5,118 nucleotides of DNA, from positions 1-5,118 of the forward strand of contig CALGLI010000410.1 in the NCBI GenBank assembly GCA_937930265.1, read 5' to 3'. The notes under the pieces are model-generated. The model was not told the origin of the DNA, did no database searches, and saw nothing but the letters and a program-made list of their open reading frames with translations. Below, piece by piece: positions 1 through 5,118 of the stretch. The translations under genes were made by a program, and so were the position numbers. Position 1 is the stretch's first letter; each line of letters begins with the position of its first letter. This DNA is from an uncultured Veillonella sp. GTDB lineage: Bacteria > Bacillota > Negativicutes > Veillonellales > Veillonellaceae.

Positions 1-68
1 GTATGAGGATATAAAGACTCTAGGTATTATGAATAGTACATCAGGAGTAGAAGAAAAGAGGTTATACA
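1..68 (+). other. Leader upstream of ctsR, possibly overlapping an upstream gene end
   Basis: This short stretch holds the ctsR ribosome binding site (AAGAGG, 56-61, seven bases before the ATG). I see no full promoter. TATAAA at 10-15 could be a -10 box, but its -35 would lie outside the window. TATTAT at 25-30 has no -35 at the right distance. No CtsR operator (direct repeat of GGTCAAA) is visible here. One + strand frame is open from base 2 to a TAA at 86-88 and could be the last 28 codons of an upstream gene overlapping ctsR, but it has no recognisable motif and may be chance. Confidence 0.4.
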
Positions 69-545
69 ATGAGTATTTTAGCAGATAAGATTGAACAATT
101 TATACTGACGAAATTATTAGAGGAACAGGAAGGTATTACGCTTAGAAGGAATGAACTAGCGGAGGCTTTAGATTGTGCCCCTTCACAAATTAGCTATGTG
201 TTGAGTACACGTTTTTCTAATGACAGAGGATTTATTGTTCAGTCTAGGCGTGGACTAGGTGGATCTATCACGATTACTAGAGTTATGGAACCTGTAAGAA
301 CAAAAGTCCTGATTCCTTTAGAACAAACGCCACAACGTAATAAAGATGAACCTGTTATTACAATTGGTCACATTGACAAAGTATTATTCCAACATATGAA
401 AGAGGCGCGTATTACAAAACGTGAAGCAGCCATGTTGCATGAAGCATTTGTTAGAATCTTACAAGATGTGCCAACGGAACGTAGAAAAGAAGCAGCAGAG
501 CGTTTTTATCAAGCCATTATGAACATCATACATGAGGAGGTGTAG
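69..545 (+). CDS. ctsR: CtsR, transcriptional repressor of class III stress genes
   Basis: Cytoplasmic dimeric repressor of clp and stress operons, normally including its own. The 158 residues match the usual length of about 150-155. The N-terminal winged helix-turn-helix spans roughly residues 5-72. Its recognition helix carries the family signature PSQISYVLSTRF (38-49), followed by NDRGFIVQSRRG leading into the wing. The C-terminal half (about 95-158, from ITIGHIDKVL to the end) is the helical dimerisation and regulatory domain, with the family-typical ITKREAAML stretch (115-123). The wing loop reads RGLGGS (61-66), where the Bacillus protein has R followed by four glycines and Y. Arg61 is the likely equivalent of the wing arginine that McsB phosphorylates. 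The start is supported by AAGAGG at 56-61 and by an N-terminus that lines up with B. subtilis CtsR. It is the first gene of a four-gene operon, three bases before mcsA. In relatives it is inactivated by heat through the glycine loop and removed by McsB/ClpCP. Confidence 0.96.
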   Translation: MSILADKIEQFILTKLLEEQEGITLRRNELAEALDCAPSQISYVLSTRFSNDRGFIVQSRRGLGGSITITRVMEPVRTKVLIPLEQTPQRNKDEPVITIGHIDKVLFQHMKEARITKREAAMLHEAFVRILQDVPTERRKEAAERFYQAIMNIIHEEV

Positions 546-548
546 ACT

Positions 549-1067
549 ATGAAATGTGATTCTTGTGGTAAAGAAAATGCAAACATTCATATGACATCTA
601 TTGTGAATGGAGCAAAAGAGGAGCATCATTATTGCCAACAATGTGCCAATCAAAACGAGCAGGGAAAAGGCTCTATGTTTTCCTCTATGTTTGATGATAG
701 CTTTTTCAATAATCAATTCTTTGCCAATGTTATGTACCCTCAAAGTGCATTGGGTAATAGTAAACTGATTACTTGCCCACAATGTGGCATGACTATATCA
801 GCGTTTAATCATCAAGGTCGATTAGGTTGTGATAGGTGCTATGAGGTATTTCAACCACATTTAGTACCGTTAATAAAGCGTATTCAAGGATCTACGTCTT
901 ATGAGGGTCGCATTCCTCAACGAGGAGCAGCAGATTTGAAAGTAGAGCAAACTATTAAAGAACTACGAAATGAGCTAATTCAGGCGGTAAAAGAAGAGCA
1001 ATTTGAAAAAGCCGCACAAATTCGTGATGAAATTAAGTCGTTAGAACAGTCTAAAGCATCAAATTAA
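549..1067 (+). CDS. mcsA: McsA, zinc-finger/UVR activator of the arginine kinase McsB
   Basis: Cytoplasmic adaptor that binds McsB and activates its protein-arginine kinase activity; in relatives it also affects CtsR stability and metal stress. The 172 residues are near family length. Two four-cysteine zinc sites are complete: C3/C6 with C29/C32, and C76/C79 with C94/C97. Between them lies a phenylalanine- and serine-rich linker (about 42-63) of low conservation. The RLGCDRCYEVF segment (91-101) and the YEGRIP motif (118-123) are typical of McsA. A C-terminal UVR motif (about 132-168, core QFEKAAQIRDEIKSLE at 151-166) probably forms a helical hairpin. A strong Shine-Dalgarno AGGAGG at 535-540, inside the end of ctsR, sits eight bases before the ATG. 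The gap to ctsR is three bases and to mcsB nine bases, so the genes are surely co-transcribed. No truncation or missing cysteine is seen. Confidence 0.95.
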   Translation: MKCDSCGKENANIHMTSIVNGAKEEHHYCQQCANQNEQGKGSMFSSMFDDSFFNNQFFANVMYPQSALGNSKLITCPQCGMTISAFNHQGRLGCDRCYEVFQPHLVPLIKRIQGSTSYEGRIPQRGAADLKVEQTIKELRNELIQAVKEEQFEKAAQIRDEIKSLEQSKASN

Positions 1068-1073
1068 GGAGGG
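1066..1073 (+). promoter_or_regulatory. mcsB ribosome binding site with short spacing
   Basis: AAGGAGGG begins within the mcsA stop codon, with only four bases between AAGGAGG and the mcsB ATG. The spacing is shorter than usual. The start is still preferred because the first 15 residues align with the B. subtilis McsB N-terminus (DEALSPWMK against DALSSWMK). Overlap with the mcsA stop suggests translational coupling. Confidence 0.75.
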
Positions 1074-1076
1074 TCT

Positions 1077-2150
1077 ATGTTACATACTATTTTAGATGAG
1101 GCATTGTCGCCTTGGATGAAAGAAACCGACTTAGATCATCGTATTGTGTTATCTAGTCGTATCCGATTAGCAAGAAATTTTAAAGGTATACCTTTTACGA
1201 ATCGAGGAGGAATCAATGATTTAGCTAAGGTTGATGGGTATATGCGGTCTATGATTGCCCCTTTGCAAACAGCCTATGGTAAAAGCTTTTCAAAAATTAA
1301 CTTGGCATCTTTAAGTCCTATGGAACGAGATGTGCTAGTAGAAAAACACTTAATTTCTCCTAATTTGGCGACCCAGAGTCAAGGACGAAGTGTCATCATT
1401 TCTGAAGACTCTCGTATTGCCATTATGGTGAATGAAGAAGATCATTTGCGGATTCAGTCCATGGAATTAGGATTACAATTAGAAAAAGCCTATGAACGAG
1501 CGGTAGCTATTGATGATGTGATAGAAAGTAAATACGATTATGCGTTTTCAAAAGACTTTGGATACTTAACTGCCTGTCCTACCAATGTAGGAACGGGGAT
1601 GAGAGCATCTGTGATGGTCCATGTTCCAGCGTTGTCAATGACGGGCAAATTACAGCGTATTATTCGTAGTATTATCCGCATGGGCTATTCTGTACGAGGT
1701 CTCTATGGTGAAGGATCTGAGGGATTAGGTCATGTATATCAAATCTCTAATCAGCAAACCATGGGAATTAGTGAGCAAGCAACGATTGAACAACTTTCAC
1801 AGATTGTACAAGGCGTTGTAAAAGAAGAAGAAAAAGCACGGTCTGAATTATGGACTACAGATAAAGAAGGCGTTGAAGATAAGGTGTGGAGGTCCTATGG
1901 TATTTTGACCCATGCACGCCGTATTTCAGGAGAAGAAGCATTGGCCTTATTAAGTGATGTGCAGTTAGGCATAGATATGAAATTAATAGACGTGACCATG
2001 AACTTTCATGAAATGTTAGTCATTACAAGACCAAATTTCCTAGCTAAATTAGTGGGGAAAGAGTCGATGGGAACGCAGGAACGTGATAGTCAACGAGCAC
2101 AAGTAATACGAGATACCTTATTACGAGGTACAAAAGGAGGAACAATATGA
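1077..2150 (+). CDS. mcsB: McsB, protein-arginine kinase
   Basis: Transfers phosphate from ATP to arginine side chains of CtsR and unfolded proteins, marking them for ClpCP. It belongs to the phosphagen-kinase fold family; the length of 357 fits. The nucleotide- and catalysis-related segments are all visible: SSRIRLARN (26-34), LVEKHLISPNL (87-97), NEEDHLRIQ (119-127, catalytic acid Glu121 and Arg125), CPTNVGTGMRAS (167-178, with the conserved Cys167 and Arg176) and RGLYGEGSE (207-215, Arg207 and catalytic-site Glu212). The C-terminal domain carries RDSQRA (336-341), matching the RDxxRA motif known as an allosteric phospho-arginine site. Cys and Glu positions coincide with the B. subtilis numbering as I recall it. 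The gene follows mcsA by nine bases and overlaps clpC by four (ATGA, 2147-2150), keeping writer and unfoldase co-expressed. Nothing essential is missing, so it should be an active kinase rather than a degenerate copy. Confidence 0.97.
   Translation: MLHTILDEALSPWMKETDLDHRIVLSSRIRLARNFKGIPFTNRGGINDLAKVDGYMRSMIAPLQTAYGKSFSKINLASLSPMERDVLVEKHLISPNLATQSQGRSVIISEDSRIAIMVNEEDHLRIQSMELGLQLEKAYERAVAIDDVIESKYDYAFSKDFGYLTACPTNVGTGMRASVMVHVPALSMTGKLQRIIRSIIRMGYSVRGLYGEGSEGLGHVYQISNQQTMGISEQATIEQLSQIVQGVVKEEEKARSELWTTDKEGVEDKVWRSYGILTHARRISGEEALALLSDVQLGIDMKLIDVTMNFHEMLVITRPNFLAKLVGKESMGTQERDSQRAQVIRDTLLRGTKGGTI
2133..2149 (+). promoter_or_regulatory. clpC ribosome binding site and ATGA coupling site
   Basis: AAAGGAGG at 2133-2140 lies inside the 3' end of mcsB, six bases before the clpC ATG. 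The clpC start codon overlaps the mcsB TGA in the sequence ATGA (2147-2150). This is the standard arrangement for translational coupling and fixes the clpC start. Confidence 0.85.
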
Positions 2151-4573
2151 TAGAAAGATATACAGAAGGGGCAAAACGTGCGTTAGCAATTGCCCAAGAA
2201 AAAGCAGTTGAATATAAACATAATTATGTAGGAACTGAACATTTGTTGTTAGGTCTTGTAAAAGAAGAAAAATCAGTGTCTGCTCGTGCTTTGCAAGCCT
2301 TAGGCATAGAAGGTAAGACATTGGAACAAGAAGTGATTCGTGCAGTTGGTAAAGGTACGCATGGTGGTGGGCAATTACAAATGACACCACGTACGAAACA
2401 TGTATTGGATTTAGCGCAACAAGCAGCTAATAGTCGTGGTCATAACTATATCGGTACAGAGCACATTTTATTGGGCCTATTATACGATGGTGGTAGCGTA
2501 GCCATGCAATTATTGGCATCGAAAGGGATTCGTCCAGAAGATGTGGTAGAAAAAGTAAATGCTATTGTAGGGGGAGAAGAACAAGGCTCTAACCAAACAC
2601 AAGGTGTGTCTAGCAATTTAGGTGAAATTTCTGACTATGCTACAGACCTTAATGAAAGCGCAAAACAAGGCAAAATAGATCCTGTCATTGGTCGTGATAC
2701 AGAAATTCAACGGGTAATTCAGATTTTGAGCCGTCGCACGAAAAATAATCCAGTTCTTATTGGTGAACCTGGTGTTGGTAAAACAGCCATTGCAGAGGGG
2801 TTAGCACAACGTATTGTCAATGGTGATGTACCAGATGTATTACGAGATAAACGTATCATTTCTGTTAGTTTAAGTTCCATGTTAGCAGGAGCAAAATATC
2901 GTGGAGAGTTTGAAGAACGCTTGAAAAAAGTAATGGATGAAGTACAAGTTCATGATGATATGATTGTGTTCATTGATGAAATTCACACTTTGATTGGAGC
3001 AGGTGCTACAGAAGGAGCCATGGATGCAGCAAATATTCTAAAACCGGCCTTAGCACGTGGTAATTTCCAAGTGATTGGCGCTACTACATTAGATGAATAT
3101 AAAAAGCACATTGAAAAAGATGCTGCCTTAGAACGCCGTTTCCAACCAGTACAAGTAGGAGAGCCTAGCGAAGAAGATGCACTTAACATTTTAAAAGGCC
3201 TACGAGATCGATATGAAGCTTTCCACAAAGTAAAAATTACAGACGAAGCTTTGGCGGCAGCCGTGCATTTATCTAGTCGTTATATTGCCGATCGATTCTT
3301 GCCGGATAAAGCAATCGATGTCATGGATGAAGCAGCATCTAAAGTACGTATGGCTGTGTTTACGGCAACGCCAGATGTGAAAGCATTAGAAGATGAGTTA
3401 GTGCAAGTACAAAAAGAAAAAGAGGCAGCTGTTACAGCCCAAGACTTTGAGCGAGCAGCTACACTTCGTGATAAAGAAAAAGAATTAGAATCTGACATTG
3501 CATCAAAACAAGAAGATAGCAAAAAAGACAGCGAATCCAAGCTAGTAGTGACAGAGTCTGAAATAGCCGCTGTTGTTTCTGAATGGAGTGGAATCCCTGT
3601 ATCACGTGTGGCAGAGGAAGAATCAGAACGGTTGCTACGTTTAGAGGAAGAATTACATCAACGTGTCATCGGTCAAGATGAAGCTGTCGTAGCTGTATCA
3701 AAAGCTGTCCGTCGTGCTAGAGCTGGATTAAAAGATCCAAAGCGTCCAATTGGTTCTTTCTTATTCTTAGGTCCTACTGGAGTGGGTAAAACGGAATTGG
3801 CAAGATCTTTGGCATCCAACTTGTTTGACGATGAAAATGCTATGATTCGTATCGACATGTCAGAGTATATGGAAAAACATGCGGTGAGCCGTTTAGTGGG
3901 AGCGCCTCCGGGCTATGTAGGATATGATGAAGGTGGTCAACTAACTGAAGCTGTTCGTCGTCGTCCCTATAGTGTGGTTCTCTTTGATGAAGTGGAAAAA
4001 GCGCATCCAGATTTCTTTAATATGTTATTGCAAGTGTTGGATGATGGACGCTTAACAGATAACCAAGGTCGTACCGTGGACTTCAGAAATACGGTCATCA
4101 TTATGACAAGTAACTTAGGAGCGAAGTATCTTAAAGAAGATACGGCAGCTATGGGTTTCTTAGCGGCTAAAGGAGAACAAGAAAGTGAAAAAGATAAAGA
4201 GTCTATGAAAAAAGATGTGCTCCAAGCTGTGAAAACTCACTTCCGCCCAGAGTTCTTGAATCGTATTGATGAAATGATTGTCTTCCATGCGTTAGAAGCA
4301 GAAGAATTGCAACGGATAGTGCGCATTTTGCTACAATCTGTGACAACACGATTACATGAACAAGGTATGGAATTAGAAGTGTCTGAAGAGGCGATGGAAA
4401 AAATCGTCGCAGAAGGAACTGACTTTGCTATGGGTGCACGACCATTGAAACGTGCTATCCAACGGTTAGTGGAAGATCCAATTTCCGATGCTATCTTAGA
4501 AGGAAAAGCAGGAGAAGGTAAAACAATTCATGTAGTAGTAGAAAATGATGATATTGCGATTACTGTAAAGTAA
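2147..4573 (+). CDS. clpC: ClpC, AAA+ unfoldase subunit of the ClpCP protease
   Basis: Hexameric ATP-driven unfoldase that feeds substrates to ClpP in the cytosol. The 808 residues agree with the family (about 810). The N-terminal domain (1-145) has two Clp-N repeats, each with a TEHxLLGL motif (30-37 and 104-111); Glu31 and Glu105 match the residues that bind phospho-arginine in B. subtilis ClpC. AAA domain 1 has Walker A GEPGVGKT (206-213), pore loop KYRGEF (250-255), Walker B VFIDE (274-278) and the arginine-finger segment LERRF (328-332). A middle domain with a UVR motif (about 413-451, Phe434, Arg441, Asp442) separates ClpC from ClpA and marks it as adaptor-controlled. AAA domain 2 has Walker A GPTGVGKT (542-549), pore loop GYVGYDEGG (589-597), Walker B VLFDE (611-615) and sensor-2 GARPLKR (763-769). 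MGF (669-671) is the ClpP-docking tripeptide, so this is a protease partner and not a ClpB-type disaggregase. It is the last gene of the operon, followed by a terminator. Confidence 0.98.
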   Translation: MIERYTEGAKRALAIAQEKAVEYKHNYVGTEHLLLGLVKEEKSVSARALQALGIEGKTLEQEVIRAVGKGTHGGGQLQMTPRTKHVLDLAQQAANSRGHNYIGTEHILLGLLYDGGSVAMQLLASKGIRPEDVVEKVNAIVGGEEQGSNQTQGVSSNLGEISDYATDLNESAKQGKIDPVIGRDTEIQRVIQILSRRTKNNPVLIGEPGVGKTAIAEGLAQRIVNGDVPDVLRDKRIISVSLSSMLAGAKYRGEFEERLKKVMDEVQVHDDMIVFIDEIHTLIGAGATEGAMDAANILKPALARGNFQVIGATTLDEYKKHIEKDAALERRFQPVQVGEPSEEDALNILKGLRDRYEAFHKVKITDEALAAAVHLSSRYIADRFLPDKAIDVMDEAASKVRMAVFTATPDVKALEDELVQVQKEKEAAVTAQDFERAATLRDKEKELESDIASKQEDSKKDSESKLVVTESEIAAVVSEWSGIPVSRVAEEESERLLRLEEELHQRVIGQDEAVVAVSKAVRRARAGLKDPKRPIGSFLFLGPTGVGKTELARSLASNLFDDENAMIRIDMSEYMEKHAVSRLVGAPPGYVGYDEGGQLTEAVRRRPYSVVLFDEVEKAHPDFFNMLLQVLDDGRLTDNQGRTVDFRNTVIIMTSNLGAKYLKEDTAAMGFLAAKGEQESEKDKESMKKDVLQAVKTHFRPEFLNRIDEMIVFHALEAEELQRIVRILLQSVTTRLHEQGMELEVSEEAMEKIVAEGTDFAMGARPLKRAIQRLVEDPISDAILEGKAGEGKTIHVVVENDDIAITVK

Positions 4574-4584
4574 AATAAGAAACG

Positions 4585-4628
4585 AGCTATACTTAGTTGT
4601 TAATTAGACAATTAGGTATAGCTTTTTT
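4585..4628 (+). terminator. Intrinsic terminator of the ctsR-mcsA-mcsB-clpC operon
   Basis: A 16-base-pair stem is formed by 4585-4600 (AGCTATACTTAGTTGT) and 4608-4623 (ACAATTAGGTATAGCT), with only two G-U pairs and no mismatch. The loop has seven bases (4601-4607). A run of six T (4623-4628) follows the stem. It starts 11 bases after the clpC stop codon. The stem is AT-rich but long. The A-rich bases before it give only a poor T tract on the opposite strand, so it probably works in one direction. Confidence 0.9.
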
Positions 4629-4642
4629 GCTTAATTGTATTT

Positions 4643-4676
4643 TACTATGTCAGGTATTGTACATAGGCGTAAAAAG
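4643..4676. repeat. Paired 34-base repeat, copy 1
   Basis: This copy is identical to 4714-4747 at 30 of 34 positions. It contains an inverted repeat, CTATGT (4645-4650) with ACATAG (4661-4666), whose innermost pair is lost (C against T) compared with copy 2. From the ATG inside it (4647) a frame of only ten codons, ending HRRKK, runs to a TAA at 4677-4679. There is no ribosome binding site before that ATG, so translation is unlikely. Its role is unknown: it could be a protein-binding site, an RNA hairpin or a remnant of a dispersed repeat. Confidence 0.7.
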
Positions 4677-4713
4677 TAAAGAAGAATTGCCTAAGTCAAG
4701 AAAAGAAAAAGAC

Positions 4714-4747
4714 TACTATGTCAGGTGTTGGACATAGACGTAAGAAG
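4714..4747. repeat. Paired 34-base repeat, copy 2
   Basis: Second copy, starting 71 bases after the first. It holds a perfect seven-base inverted repeat, CTATGTC (4716-4722) and GACATAG (4731-4737), around an eight-base centre. The copies differ from each other at four positions; similarity ends sharply on both sides. It lies about 130 bases before the cbiK start, on the promoter side. An operator for an unknown regulator, or a member of a genome-wide repeat family, are both possible. Confidence 0.7.
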
Positions 4748-4795
4748 GCTATATTGGAGTGGCGTAATCCATTAGTGCGAGAAGAGATTAGTTAA
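4718..4795 (+). CDS. Possible 25-residue small ORF within repeat copy 2
   Basis: An ATG inside the repeat opens a 25-codon frame ending in TAA at 4793-4795. The peptide starts MSGVGHRRKK, continues ILEWRNPLV and ends EEIS. It is basic in its first third and has no membrane segment. Repeat copy 1 encodes MSGIVHRRKK in its own frame; two of the four differences between copies are silent third-base changes. Against translation, only a purine-rich stretch (4700-4711) and no real Shine-Dalgarno precedes the ATG. I do not recognise the peptide. It may be a chance frame in a repeat. Confidence 0.2.
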   Translation: MSGVGHRRKKAILEWRNPLVREEIS

Positions 4796-4809
4796 TGATT
4801 TATATTTAT

Positions 4810-4838
4810 TTTACAGAATACCAATTTTAATTTACACT
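4810..4838 (+). promoter_or_regulatory. Candidate promoter for cbiK
   Basis: TTTACA (4810-4815) resembles a -35 box and TACACT (4833-4838) a weak -10 box, 17 bases apart, in AT-rich DNA about 40 bases before the gene. An alternative pair is TTTACA (4831-4836) with TTAAAT (4855-4860), 18 bases apart. A promoter is expected here because a strong terminator lies upstream, but which pair is used cannot be decided from the sequence. Confidence 0.35.
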
Positions 4839-4867
4839 ATAGATAGGTATATTCTTAAATTACGTAT

Positions 4868-4872
4868 GAGGT
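4868..4872 (+). promoter_or_regulatory. cbiK ribosome binding site
   Basis: GAGGT lies five bases before the ATG at 4878. An in-frame ATG at 4866 overlaps this site and would add only four residues (MRYN). It has no Shine-Dalgarno of its own, so the start at 4878 is preferred. Confidence 0.65.
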
Positions 4873-4877
4873 ATAAC

Positions 4878-5118
4878 ATGAAAGAAATTATTTTAGTCAC
4901 ATCTTTTGGCTCCACCGTAGACAGTGCGAGAGATAACCAAATTTTTCCAGTAGTTGATGCGATTCGCAAGGCACATCCGAATCATGAGGTACGGGTGGCT
5001 TTCACATCTCGTATTGTCATTAAACGCCTAAAGGACAGAGGGATTGTCTTCCAAAATGAAATGGAAGCTATGGAATCGATCGTGGCAGAAGGGTATGAAC
5101 GTATTTATGTGCAACCTA
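4878..5118 (+). CDS. cbiK: Sirohydrochlorin cobaltochelatase, CbiK type (5' part only)
   Basis: The first 80 codons are present and the frame runs off the window end. CbiK inserts cobalt into sirohydrochlorin, or into its precorrin-2 form, in the anaerobic cobalamin pathway. Recognition rests on the N-terminal strand and loop ILVTSFGST (5-13), the VRVAFTSRIVIKRLKDRG segment (38-55), close to the family pattern of AFTS followed by a basic helix, and the GYERIYVQP strand (72-80) that precedes the first catalytic histidine in relatives. The metal-binding histidines and glutamate lie in the missing part, so activity cannot be judged. There is no signal peptide, which suggests the cytoplasmic enzyme rather than the exported form known in Desulfovibrio. 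It is separated from clpC by a terminator and is probably its own transcription unit, perhaps the first gene of a cobalamin or metal cluster. A related iron or nickel chelatase of the same fold is a less likely alternative. Confidence 0.85.
   Translation, partial: MKEIILVTSFGSTVDSARDNQIFPVVDAIRKAHPNHEVRVAFTSRIVIKRLKDRGIVFQNEMEAMESIVAEGYERIYVQP

Larger units (their letters stand above)
4574..4877. other. Intergenic region between clpC and cbiK
   Basis: About 300 bases without a long reading frame. In order it holds the operon terminator (4585-4628), the first copy of a 34-base repeat (4643-4676), a purine-rich spacer of 37 bases, the second repeat copy (4714-4747), an AT-rich stretch with candidate promoter elements (4810-4860) and the cbiK ribosome binding site. 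No tRNA, riboswitch or CtsR operator is seen. Confidence 0.7.

Noticed and set aside
459..782. 107-codon open frame on the - strand
   Set aside because: It lies opposite the end of ctsR and the start of mcsA, which have clear homology and ribosome binding sites. The frame has no family features.
2121..3858. Four - strand open frames of 61 to 89 codons within clpC
   Set aside because: They are opposite a continuous, fully conserved ClpC reading frame, and their low-complexity serine- or leucine-rich products are typical antisense shadows.
4643..4747. Two 34-base repeats separated by 37 bases, looking like a minimal CRISPR array
   Set aside because: There are only two units, they differ at four positions, no third copy follows and no cas gene is present.
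4630..4877. Cobalamin riboswitch upstream of the cobaltochelatase gene
   Set aside because: No B12-box-like sequence or long-range pairing was visible, and the space between the repeats and the gene is AT-rich and lacks GC-rich stems.
4574..4877. CtsR operator in the clpC-cbiK gap
   Set aside because: No GGTCAAA direct repeat is present; GTCAAG at 4695-4700 and GTCAGG within the repeats are too different.
4866..4880. Alternative cbiK start at the ATG at 4866
   Set aside because: That ATG overlaps the GAGGT ribosome binding site used by the ATG at 4878 and has no site of its own; it would only add four residues.

Overview
The window carries a complete ctsR-mcsA-mcsB-clpC operon on the + strand, the class III heat-shock and protein-quality-control operon of Bacillota. 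After an intergenic stretch of about 300 bases comes the 5' part of a gene for an anaerobic cobaltochelatase of the CbiK type. Strong AGGAGG-type ribosome binding sites, AT-rich DNA and the operon itself point to a low-GC member of the Bacillota. The CbiK-type gene fits an anaerobe that makes or salvages cobalamin. The protein sequences and codon use remind me of Negativicutes such as Veillonella, but this is an impression, not a database result.

Layout: 1-68 is a leader, or the tail of something upstream; 69-545 is ctsR (repressor); 549-1067 is mcsA (zinc-finger/UVR activator); 1077-2150 is mcsB (protein-arginine kinase); 2147-4573 is clpC (AAA+ unfoldase). These four genes are packed with gaps of 3 and 9 bases and a 4-base ATGA overlap. 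A clear intrinsic terminator (4585-4628) closes the operon. From 4643 to 4747 lie two copies of a 34-base imperfect repeat, each with an inner inverted repeat. A weak candidate promoter follows, then the truncated cbiK-like gene from 4878 to the window edge.

How the genes work together, from the known Bacillus system: CtsR represses its own operon and other clp genes. McsA activates McsB, which phosphorylates arginines on CtsR and on damaged proteins. The phospho-arginine tag is read by the ClpC N-terminal domain, and ClpC unfolds the substrate into ClpP, which is not encoded here. All key residues of writer (McsB) and reader (ClpC) are visible, so the pathway looks intact. The operon is ordinary for this phylum. 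The least explained parts are the paired repeat between clpC and cbiK, with its possible 25-residue reading frame, and a non-standard glycine loop in the CtsR wing. I found no convincing evidence for a wholly new system.
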